Assembly (NCBI GenBank): GCA_002504495.1
Contig: DATC01000029.1
Span: 5,416-10,999, forward strand
DNA length: 5,584 nt
Direction of reading: 5' to 3'
Source of the DNA: Methanomassiliicoccaceae archaeon UBA537
GTDB lineage: Archaea > Thermoplasmatota > Thermoplasmata > Methanomassiliicoccales > Methanomethylophilaceae
Shown: positions 1-5,429 of the stretch, in pieces
Layout: each line of letters starts with the position of its first letter
Numbering within the stretch: position 1 is the stretch's first letter
Translations under genes and position numbers: made by a program
The notes under the pieces: model-generated
Database searches by the model: none
What the model was told of the DNA's origin: nothing
The model's input: the letters and a program-made list of their open reading frames with translations, nothing else

Positions 1-2122
1 ACGAATCGACGAAGACGTCCGAGTACACGTTCATGTACGCGTCGTCGCCGTCGCGGAGATCGCTCCTCAGATCGGTGATGAACACCATGGTGTTGTCGGA
101 CATGGGCTTCTCGGTCGTGATGATGGTCATGTTCACGTACTTGCCGTCGGTGGACAGGATTCCCGTGTAGACGTTCAAGTAGTAGTCCATGGCGTTGGAC
201 AGCGCGATCGGCATCTGGTCGGCCGTAACTCCGAGAACCTTCGTGGGCTCGAAGGTCCAGGCATCGGTGCCGGAGAGCTTCGTGAGCTGGGTGAAGACGG
301 TGAGGACGACCTCTGCCCCTACGGGGTTCTGGGCCTTCAGCTGCTGATAGATGCCTTCATTGACCTGCTTGGACACCGTAGCGGAGACCATGGCGTCGGT
401 CACTGCGGACACGGGGATTCCGGCGGCGGTGGCGATGCTCTGCCTGATCGCGGCATCGATCATCTCGTCTGTGACGCTGGAGACGGGTATGCCCATCTGC
501 TGAGCGATGCCGGCGGCGACCTTGGCGGACGCCTGCTTCATTCCGAGCTCGTAGATGGTCTCCCAGGAGTTCAGGGTCGTGATGCTTCCGACGATGTCGG
601 GATAATCCTGCGTGATGCCCGCGGCCATGGCGGCCATGGCCTTGGCGGCCTCCGCATAGTCGCTGTTGGGCAGCACATAGCCCATAGGCACCGATACCTT
701 CTGTTCTCCGACCTGCGTGTAGAACGACGAGCCGACGTCGGCGATCTGGTTCCGGAGCTCGAGGGTCAGGTAGTTGGGCATGATGGTTCCGCCGTCGGCC
801 TGGCTCATGATGAGGTTCAGGCCGTCGATGGCCTCCGAGTCCGGCATGATGCTGATCATGTCCGAGGAGTCCTCGGCATTGGCGTAGTAGTATGTCGTGG
901 GGATGCACAGGAGCACGAACACGACCGCGACGGGCTTGGCGTACTTGTGGGTGAAGCGGGAGAGCCATCCGAAGTACCTCTTTCCGAAGGAGACGAGGTG
1001 CCCGTGGAAGCCCTTCTTCCCGCCGGAGACGACCTTCTCGTCGGTCGCCTTGTAGGAGTCTATGCTGCTGGGCCAGAACACCTTGTCGCCGATGACGTCG
1101 ATGAGGGCGGGGATGAACGTGAGCGCCGCGAGGAGCGCGACGAGTATTCCGAGGGCCAGGATGATTCCCATGGTCTGGACAAGGGAGAACGAGCACAGCG
1201 CGAGCGCGGCGAATCCGATCATGACGGAGATCCCCGACGTGGCGACGGACTCTCCGCCCCACATGACGGCCTCCTTGAGGGCGGCCTCATGGCTCTGTCC
1301 CTTCTTGCGCTCGTCCCTGTATCTGGTGATGATGAAGATCGCGTAGTCGCAGCCCGCACCGAGCATGACGACGAGGAGCAGCACCTGGGTGATGTAGAAG
1401 ATCCCCAGGAACTGGCCGATGGCGTAGATGAGAGTCAGGGTGATTCCGTAGGCCATTCCGACGACCATGGGAGGCACGAGGGCCGTGACCACGGCGTAGA
1501 AGAACAGTCCGAGGAGGACGAAGATCAGCAGGATGCTGAACGGATCGACCTTCGAGATGTCCTCGCCCGAGGAGACCTCGGTATCGTAGTTGATGGCGGA
1601 GGATCCGGTGACATAGATGGTGACATCGGAATAGGATGCCATGCCGCCCTTCGCATCGGCGACGGCGTCCCTGATCTCCCCGGTCTTGTGGGTTATATCG
1701 GAACCGTCCGTGCTGGAGATGGCGATGAGGACTATTCCTTCGGAGGATGCGGGATCCTTCTGATAGGTCCCTCCGTACTGGACGACCATGTTGTCGAACT
1801 TCTCGCCCATTATGGACGTGAATCTGCCGAGGAAGGTCTTATCGTCGCTTGGATCGCTCTCGTTCACGAGCGCTTTGAATTCTTCTTCGGAGGAATAGGG
1901 CGCGACGGCGATCTCGTCCATTCCTATGCTGAGGAAGTAGTCGCTCATGATCTGGGCGCCGGTTGTGGACTCGGAGTCGGCTCCGGACATGTTCGTCATG
2001 TCGTATTCGAGCACGTCTCCGGCGTGGATGCCCAGAGGAAGAGAGCAGATCAGCACTGCAAGCCAGACCACGACGATGGCCTTGGAGTGGCTGTGGATGA
2101 AATCTGCCATTTTTGCGAACAT
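1..2122 (-). CDS. MMPL/RND-superfamily transporter, N-terminal ~707 residues (3' end outside window)
   Basis: Proton-driven membrane transporter of the MMPL (HAE3-like RND) superfamily; its substrate cannot be read from the sequence, though relatives export lipids or hydrophobic compounds. The frame is open from ATG at 2122 to the left edge with no stop. Predicted layout: TM1 about residues 15-33; first outside loop ~36-193; TM2-TM6 between ~194 and 340; a cytosolic stretch ~341-394; TM7 ~395-413; then a second outside loop filling the rest. The signature GAGCDYAIFIITRYRDE lies at 255-271; D259-Y260 match the Asp-Tyr proton-relay pair of MmpL proteins. The second Asp-Tyr pair and the C-terminal helices would lie beyond the window, so the full protein is probably over 900 residues. 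The start is fixed by AGGTGA six bases upstream; Met5 is an alternative without that site. It is divergent from a TetR gene, its probable repressor. The family call is firm; the substrate is unknown. Confidence 0.9.
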   Translation of the reverse strand, partial: MFAKMADFIHSHSKAIVVVWLAVLICSLPLGIHAGDVLEYDMTNMSGADSESTTGAQIMSDYFLSIGMDEIAVAPYSSEEEFKALVNESDPSDDKTFLGRFTSIMGEKFDNMVVQYGGTYQKDPASSEGIVLIAISSTDGSDITHKTGEIRDAVADAKGGMASYSDVTIYVTGSSAINYDTEVSSGEDISKVDPFSILLIFVLLGLFFYAVVTALVPPMVVGMAYGITLTLIYAIGQFLGIFYITQVLLLVVMLGAGCDYAIFIITRYRDERKKGQSHEAALKEAVMWGGESVATSGISVMIGFAALALCSFSLVQTMGIILALGILVALLAALTFIPALIDVIGDKVFWPSSIDSYKATDEKVVSGGKKGFHGHLVSFGKRYFGWLSRFTHKYAKPVAVVFVLLCIPTTYYYANAEDSSDMISIMPDSEAIDGLNLIMSQADGGTIMPNYLTLELRNQIADVGSSFYTQVGEQKVSVPMGYVLPNSDYAEAAKAMAAMAAGITQDYPDIVGSITTLNSWETIYELGMKQASAKVAAGIAQQMGIPVSSVTDEMIDAAIRQSIATAAGIPVSAVTDAMVSATVSKQVNEGIYQQLKAQNPVGAEVVLTVFTQLTKLSGTDAWTFEPTKVLGVTADQMPIALSNAMDYYLNVYTGILSTDGKYVNMTIITTEKPMSDNTMVFITDLRSDLRDGDDAYMNVYSDVFVDS
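374..493 (-). repeat. Two-copy 24-residue protein repeat in the second outside loop of the MMPL transporter
   Basis: Residues 544-559 (GIPVSSVTDEMIDAAI, nt 493-446) and 568-583 (GIPVSAVTDAMVSATV, nt 421-374) match at 10 of 16 positions with a 24-residue period. The DNA copies have diverged more than the protein. The segment is Ala-rich and probably helical. It resembles an internal duplication of a helix-turn unit in the substrate-facing loop. Confidence 0.6.
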
Positions 2123-2128
2123 TTGTGT

Positions 2129-2134
2129 TCACCT
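2129..2134 (-). promoter_or_regulatory. Shine-Dalgarno site of the MMPL gene
   Basis: On the minus strand AGGTGA stands six bases before ATG at 2122. It decides this start over the in-frame Met5 codon, which has no comparable site. It is the archaeal GGTGA-type site. Confidence 0.75.
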
Positions 2135-2155
2135 TGAACCGCCCCATATTCCGCC

Positions 2156-2164
2156 TATATTAAA
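2156..2164 (-). promoter_or_regulatory. TATA box of the MMPL gene
   Basis: Minus-strand TTTAATATA, centred at about 2160, fits an archaeal TATA box. Initiation about 25 bases downstream would fall near 2134-2136, leaving a very short leader that still contains the Shine-Dalgarno site. The BRE position just upstream overlaps the edge of the dyad at 2169-2184. Confidence 0.6.
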
Positions 2165-2168
2165 GCAT

Positions 2169-2184
2169 TTTGAACATTCTCAAA
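2169..2184. promoter_or_regulatory. Putative TetR operator O1 (TTTGA-N6-TCAAA) at the MMPL promoter
   Basis: TTTGAACATTCTCAAA has perfect 5-bp outer arms with a 6-bp spacer, the same 16-bp form as the palindrome at 2283-2298. It lies immediately upstream of the leftward TATA box and overlaps its BRE region, so a bound dimer would be expected to block TFB/TBP. Assignment to the adjacent TetR protein is inferred from position and shared sequence. Confidence 0.6.
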
Positions 2185-2219
2185 TTTTTGCACGAAGAAT
2201 CGAGTGATGAGAAAAAGAC

Positions 2220-2277
2220 TGGATGCAATTGTCTGGCTGTAAATTTATTATATAAAATATCGAAAAAGTTGCATCCA
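2220..2277. repeat. 9-bp inverted repeat bracketing the rightward TATA box
   Basis: TGGATGCAA at 2220-2228 and TTGCATCCA at 2269-2277 are perfect inverted copies 40 bp apart. The TATA box sits almost in the middle and the right arm falls near the predicted transcription start. The sequence is unrelated to the TTTGA-N6-TCAAA dyads, so it may serve another regulator or be chance. Confidence 0.45.
2248..2256 (+). promoter_or_regulatory. TATA box of the TetR gene
   Basis: TTATATAAA within an AT-only stretch (2241-2260) is a strong archaeal TATA box. Initiation about 25 bases downstream would be near 2277-2280, giving a leader of roughly 70 nt with the O2 and O3 dyads just inside it. The stretch is nearly symmetric, so weak leftward use is conceivable. 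Confidence 0.65.
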
Positions 2278-2282
2278 ACATT

Positions 2283-2298
2283 TTTGATTCGAATCAAA
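2283..2298. promoter_or_regulatory. Putative TetR operator O2, perfect 16-bp palindrome
   Basis: TTTGATTCGAATCAAA is a perfect palindrome, the size and form typical of TetR-family operators. It sits just downstream of the predicted start of the TetR transcript, as expected for autorepression. Its outer arms are identical to those of the dyad at the MMPL promoter. Confidence 0.7.
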
Positions 2299-2299
2299 C

Positions 2300-2315
2300 T
2301 TTGAGAACAGTCAAG
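2300..2315. promoter_or_regulatory. Putative TetR operator O3, imperfect copy
   Basis: TTTGAGAACAGTCAAG keeps the TTTGA-N6-TCAAA form with one outer mismatch. It begins one base after O2 ends, so the two centres are 17 bp apart. A further half-site, GAATCAAA, follows at 2315-2322. The tandem arrangement suggests side-by-side binding of two dimers. Confidence 0.5.
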
Positions 2316-2346
2316 AATCAAATACGGGAACCGTCATGAAGACAGC

Positions 2347-3411
2347 ATGGTCAAGGCTAGGCCCTCCGTGGAGGAGAAGCGCGAGCTCGCGCGCAGGCAG
2401 ATCACGGAGGTGTCTCTGGAGCTGTTCCTCGAGAAGGGATACGAGGACACCACCACCCGCGACATCATCAACCAGGCCGGGATCTTGAACGGCAGCCTGT
2501 ACAACCGCTTCAGGAACAAGGACGAGATCCTCATCAGCATCGTGAAGGAGGCCACGGAGGAGATCCTACGCAACGTCACGGAGCTCCTCAAGCGCGAGAA
2601 CAACGTCCTCCTCGCGGCATCCTTCCCGGCGGCCCTGGAGCTGTACGCGTCGTCGAAATGGAGGAACGTCGCCGACCTGATGTACGAGGTCCATCGCAGG
2701 TGGGACGCCGTGCAGATGTGCAACGGGATCCTAGGCAAATGGTTCGAGGAGTTCATGTCCGACTACGGGTTCAAGAACACGGACGATGTGAAGTTCGAGA
2801 TGATCATGGCCTCGCTGACCGGCGCCACGGGCGATATGATCGGATGCTACGCCCACGGGAACACGCTGCCCTACAGGGATGCGCTGAAGCATTACATGCT
2901 GCTCCTCTCCACCACCCTCCACATCCCCGCGATCAACATAGACGGGATCATCGACAGGCTGTCCGAGATCCTGGAATCCGAAGGCATGACCTTCCTGGGC
3001 TACGACCTCTCCAAGGGGCCCATGGCCCCCGACGACGCCCGACGCGCGGGCAACATCTATTATCGACATCGCGGATTGAACGTCCATGAAGAAGGAGATG
3101 AGCGCCTTCGACGTGCGCGCGATGGTCACCGAGCTGTCGTCGCTCGAAGGGGCCCACATGGACAAGATCCACCACTGGGGCGCCGGAAGCGTCCTTTTCA
3201 GGCTCAACGTGACGGGACAAGGGAAGAAGGAGCTCCTGTTCGAGAACAGGAAATGGCTCTTCTGCCCCTCCAGGAAGCCGGAGACTCCCACGATGCCCTC
3301 ATCGTTCGCATCGTTCCTGAGGAAGTACATCGACAACGCCAGGATAGGCGGCGTCAGGCAGATAGGATTCGACAGGATCGTGGAGATGGACCTCTCCAAG
3401 TCCGACGGTGA
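2347..3411 (+). CDS. TetR/AcrR-family transcriptional regulator with anomalous, probably frameshifted 3' end
   Basis: One-component repressor. Residues ~19-65 form the TetR_N helix-turn-helix domain, with the typical pattern TTTRDIINQAG, GSLYNRF and NKDEIL. Residues ~70-225 are a helical ligand-binding/dimerisation domain with no recognisable ligand specificity. ATG 2347 is the only ATG after the in-frame TGA at 2302; it has no good Shine-Dalgarno site. The literal frame gives 354 residues, well above the usual 190-240 of the family. From about residue 247 it overlaps rqcH out of frame and becomes Arg-rich junk-like sequence, so the tail is probably not native. A +1 frame change between ~2990 and 3076 would end the protein at TGA 3077-3079, giving about 244 residues. 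It is divergent from the MMPL gene and likely represses that gene and itself through the TTTGA-N6-TCAAA dyads. The family is certain; the C-terminus is uncertain. Confidence 0.85.
   Translation: MVKARPSVEEKRELARRQITEVSLELFLEKGYEDTTTRDIINQAGILNGSLYNRFRNKDEILISIVKEATEEILRNVTELLKRENNVLLAASFPAALELYASSKWRNVADLMYEVHRRWDAVQMCNGILGKWFEEFMSDYGFKNTDDVKFEMIMASLTGATGDMIGCYAHGNTLPYRDALKHYMLLLSTTLHIPAINIDGIIDRLSEILESEGMTFLGYDLSKGPMAPDDARRAGNIYYRHRGLNVHEEGDERLRRARDGHRAVVARRGPHGQDPPLGRRKRPFQAQRDGTREEGAPVREQEMALLPLQEAGDSHDALIVRIVPEEVHRQRQDRRRQADRIRQDRGDGPLQVRR
2990..3079 (+). other. Probable frameshift zone and expected TetR stop (TGA 3077-3079)
   Basis: The frame one base ahead of the TetR frame is open from 2990 (after a TGA at 2987) to a TGA at 3077-3079, six bases before the rqcH ATG. 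Its end reads ATSIIDIAD-stop, a plausible protein tail. One extra base (or two missing) here, for instance in the CCCCC run at 3026-3030 or around CTATTAT at 3057-3063, would explain the overlong TetR frame. The remaining frame ends at TGA 3087-3089 but reads Arg-rich and is less convincing. Confidence 0.5.
3057..3064 (+). promoter_or_regulatory. Weak TATA-like element upstream of rqcH
   Basis: CTATTATC is centred about 26 bases before the rqcH ATG at 3086, the distance at which an archaeal TATA box would give a leaderless transcript. rqcH has no Shine-Dalgarno site, which fits. The match is weak and rqcH may simply be co-transcribed with the TetR gene. Confidence 0.25.
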
Positions 3412-5038
3412 CTACAAGCTGGTCTTCGAGATGTTCGGAGGAGGGAACGTCCTCCTCGTGAAGGACGGGACCATCCTGAACTGCCTTATACAGAAGACCT
3501 ACCGCGACGGCAAGACCCGTCCCGGAGAGCCCTATGCCATGCCCAAGTCGAGGTTCGACCCCACTACATCGACCGAGCAGGACTTCCTGTCCGCGTTCAG
3601 GTCCTCCGATGCCGATGCGGTCAGGACGTTGGCTACCGCGGCCAACCTCGGAGGCCAGTACGCCGAGGAGCTGTGCAGGCGCGCCGGGATCGACAAGTCC
3701 GCGCCGGCAGTCTCCGTGGACGACGCCACCGTATCCGGGATGTACCGGGAGCTGGAATCCATCGTCGGAACGGTCATCGGGAATCCCGAGCCCACTGCGT
3801 ACCTGAAGGACGGCAGGATCGAGGACTTCGCTCCCGTGTCGCTGCAGTCGCGCTCCGACCTCGAGGAGAAGCGCTTCGGCACCATGTCTGAGATGATCGA
3901 GGCCTTCCTGGAGGAGAACAGGGAGGCCGAGGAGGACGCCTACGTCGATCCCGCGGTCGAGAAGCTCCAGAAGAGGATCGCCAAGCAGGAGGAGACCCTT
4001 CTGGACTACAGGGCGCAGGAGGACGAGAACCGTCTGAAGGCGGAGGCCCTGTACACCGACTACCAGAAGGCGGACGAGCTGCTGAAGGTCCTCCTGGAGC
4101 AGTCGACGAGGATCACGTGGGAGAAGCTCAAGGAAGGCGCGGCGAAGATACCGTTCGTCGAGTCCATCGATCCGTCCAAGCACATCGTCACCGCGGTCCT
4201 CGGGGGACAGCGCGTCACGCTCGACTGGACCAAGGGCGTGGATGCCAACGCGTCCGACATGTATCAGCGCGGGAAGGATATCGGAGAGAAGGCCAAGCGC
4301 GCCGATGAAGCCCTGCAGCAGAGCAGGGACGAGCTCGCCAAGCTCCAGAAGGGGATAGACCGCGAGAAGGCCCTCGCCGCCGAGAGGGCGCAGCCCACCA
4401 AGCAGTTCTGGTTCGAGAGGTACAAGTGGTTCATCACCTCCGGAGGACGCCTCGTCATGGCCGGAAGGGACACGCACAGCAACGACAACGTCGTCAAGAA
4501 GCATCTCAAGGACGGGGACCTCTACGCACATGCGGACGTCCACGGCGCCCCATCGGTGGTTGTGAAGGAGGGCGCCAAGGCGTCTCCCGAGGAGCTCAGG
4601 CAGGCCTGCCAGTTCGCCCTCGCCCAGTCCAAGGCCTGGATCGCCGCCATGTCCGAAGGAGGCGCGTTCTGGGTGTACCCCGACCAGGTGAGCAAGACCC
4701 CCAACCCCGGAGAGTTCGTCCCCAGAGGAGCGTTCATCATCCGCGGGAAGAGGAACTACGAGTACCATCTCCCGATGGAGCTCGCCATAGGGGAGATATC
4801 CTACGAAGGCGAGCGCAAGATCATGTGCGGACCCGTGGAATGCTTCGCCGACAGCGAGAAGTACATCGTGGTCAGACCCGGCAAGCCGAAGTCCGGAAGG
4901 AGGACCAACGATATCGCGAAGAGATTCGACGTCCCCGAGGAGGAGGTGTCCCGCATCGTTCCCCCGGGAGACCTGGAGGTCGTGCGCGAGGTATGGCCGA
5001 AGCCCGACCAGGAGGATGACGAGCGATGGCGACGATAG
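3086..5038 (+). CDS. rqcH: Archaeal RqcH (NFACT protein, Rqc2/NEMF homologue)
   Basis: Ribosome-associated quality-control factor. Relatives bind large ribosomal subunits obstructed by peptidyl-tRNA and recruit tRNA to add a C-terminal tail (alanine in bacteria, Ala/Thr in yeast) that marks the stalled chain. Order of parts in the 650 residues: NFACT-N ~1-175, a helix-hairpin-helix region ~175-235, a charged coiled-coil middle ~283-435, NFACT-R (DUF814) ~443-560 with KWFITSGGRLVMAGRD and HADVHGAPSVVVK, and a C-terminal tail ending near IVPPGD. D9 and D96-R97 match the Asp and Asp-Arg residues needed for tRNA recruitment in Rqc2, so it looks active. The HGAPSVV form, rather than bacterial PGSHVVI, marks it as archaeal/eukaryotic type. 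ATG 3086 is preferred over Met5 because it places the key Asp at position 9, as in Rqc2. It ends in TAG and overlaps csaA by 13 nt. Confidence 0.95.
   Translation: MKKEMSAFDVRAMVTELSSLEGAHMDKIHHWGAGSVLFRLNVTGQGKKELLFENRKWLFCPSRKPETPTMPSSFASFLRKYIDNARIGGVRQIGFDRIVEMDLSKSDGDYKLVFEMFGGGNVLLVKDGTILNCLIQKTYRDGKTRPGEPYAMPKSRFDPTTSTEQDFLSAFRSSDADAVRTLATAANLGGQYAEELCRRAGIDKSAPAVSVDDATVSGMYRELESIVGTVIGNPEPTAYLKDGRIEDFAPVSLQSRSDLEEKRFGTMSEMIEAFLEENREAEEDAYVDPAVEKLQKRIAKQEETLLDYRAQEDENRLKAEALYTDYQKADELLKVLLEQSTRITWEKLKEGAAKIPFVESIDPSKHIVTAVLGGQRVTLDWTKGVDANASDMYQRGKDIGEKAKRADEALQQSRDELAKLQKGIDREKALAAERAQPTKQFWFERYKWFITSGGRLVMAGRDTHSNDNVVKKHLKDGDLYAHADVHGAPSVVVKEGAKASPEELRQACQFALAQSKAWIAAMSEGGAFWVYPDQVSKTPNPGEFVPRGAFIIRGKRNYEYHLPMELAIGEISYEGERKIMCGPVECFADSEKYIVVRPGKPKSGRRTNDIAKRFDVPEEEVSRIVPPGDLEVVREVWPKPDQEDDERWRR
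5011..5015 (+). promoter_or_regulatory. Shine-Dalgarno site of csaA inside the end of rqcH
   Basis: GGAGG lies ten bases before ATG 5026, within the last codons of rqcH. Together with the 13-nt overlap this suggests translational coupling of csaA to rqcH. It also supports ATG 5026 over the out-of-frame ATG at 5016. Confidence 0.6.
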
Positions 5039-5382
5039 ACGACTTCCTCAAGGTGGACATCAGGGCCGGAACGATCGTGGACGTGCAGGACTTCCCCAAG
5101 GCCAGGAAGCCCGCCTACAAGCTCACCATCGACTTCGGGGAGGAGATCGGAGTGAAGAGGTCCTCCGCCCAGATAACCGATCTGCACACCAAGGAGGAGC
5201 TCCTCGGAAGGCAGGTCCTGGCAGTTGTCAACTTCCCTCCGAGGCAGGTGGCGGACTTCATGTCCGAGTGCCTGACGCTCGGACTGCCTTCGGAGAAGGG
5301 CGTGGTCCTGATAGCACCGGAGAAGAAGGTGGAGAACGGGGCGAGGCTCTACCGATCGTGGACAGATGCCATCGTTATATAG
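5026..5382 (+). CDS. csaA: CsaA-type tRNA-binding/chaperone protein
   Basis: Small OB-fold protein of the tRNA-binding-domain family (also found at the end of methionyl-tRNA synthetases). The Bacillus CsaA is a dimer described as an export-related chaperone; the archaeal role is not established. The start MATIDDFLKVDIRAGTI, the motif SSAQIT (46-51) and QVLAVVNFPPRQVADFMSE (63-81) follow Bacillus CsaA closely over nearly the whole length, which fixes ATG 5026. At 118 residues it is slightly longer than the ~110 usual, because of a short tail after NGARL. It overlaps rqcH by 13 nt with its Shine-Dalgarno site inside rqcH, so the two are one transcription unit. It ends in TAG, and that stop forms part of a TATA-like sequence for the next gene. 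Identification is firm; the cellular job in this organism is inferred. Confidence 0.93.
   Translation: MATIDDFLKVDIRAGTIVDVQDFPKARKPAYKLTIDFGEEIGVKRSSAQITDLHTKEELLGRQVLAVVNFPPRQVADFMSECLTLGLPSEKGVVLIAPEKKVENGARLYRSWTDAIVI
5375..5382 (+). promoter_or_regulatory. TATA box for the downstream membrane-protein gene, overlapping the csaA stop
   Basis: TTATATAG comprises the last codons and the TAG stop of csaA. Initiation about 25 bases on would be near 5403, giving a ~27-nt leader that contains the next gene's Shine-Dalgarno site. The short gap (47 nt) has no other TATA-like sequence. Confidence 0.45.
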
Positions 5383-5420
5383 ACAGCTCGCGCTTGTACG
5401 TACGGATACGACCATCCTAT

Positions 5421-5425
5421 GGTGA
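5421..5425 (+). promoter_or_regulatory. Shine-Dalgarno site of the downstream membrane-protein gene
   Basis: GGTGA four bases before ATG 5430, the same type of site as at the MMPL gene. It supports translation starting at 5430 although only 51 codons are visible. Confidence 0.65.
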
Positions 5426-5429
5426 TATC

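Noticed and set aside
357..1262. 301-codon minus-strand open frame within the MMPL gene
   Set aside because: Arg/His-rich translation in a different frame from the MMPL protein, which carries the membrane helices and the Asp-Tyr motif.
947..2137. 396-codon plus-strand open frame opposite the MMPL gene
   Set aside because: Acidic, Gly/Asp-rich and without a recognisable domain; it is antisense to a clear transporter in high-GC DNA, where shadow frames are common.
2336..2338. Upstream ATG before the TetR gene, preceded by GGGAA
   Set aside because: Out of frame with the TetR protein; it opens only a short frame without sensible composition. It could reduce TetR translation but nothing shows it.
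3094..3100. GGAG before the second Met (ATG 3098) of rqcH
   Set aside because: It has zero spacing to that ATG, and the tRNA-binding Asp falls at position 9 only with the ATG at 3086.
3299..4768. 489-codon minus-strand open frame opposite rqcH
   Set aside because: Leu/Gly-rich shadow of the well-conserved rqcH frame; no start signals or known domain.
5396..5422. GTACGTAC palindrome and CCAT-CCT-ATGG mini-hairpin between csaA and the last gene
   Set aside because: Too short to separate from chance, and no T-run follows, so neither a terminator nor an operator can be claimed.
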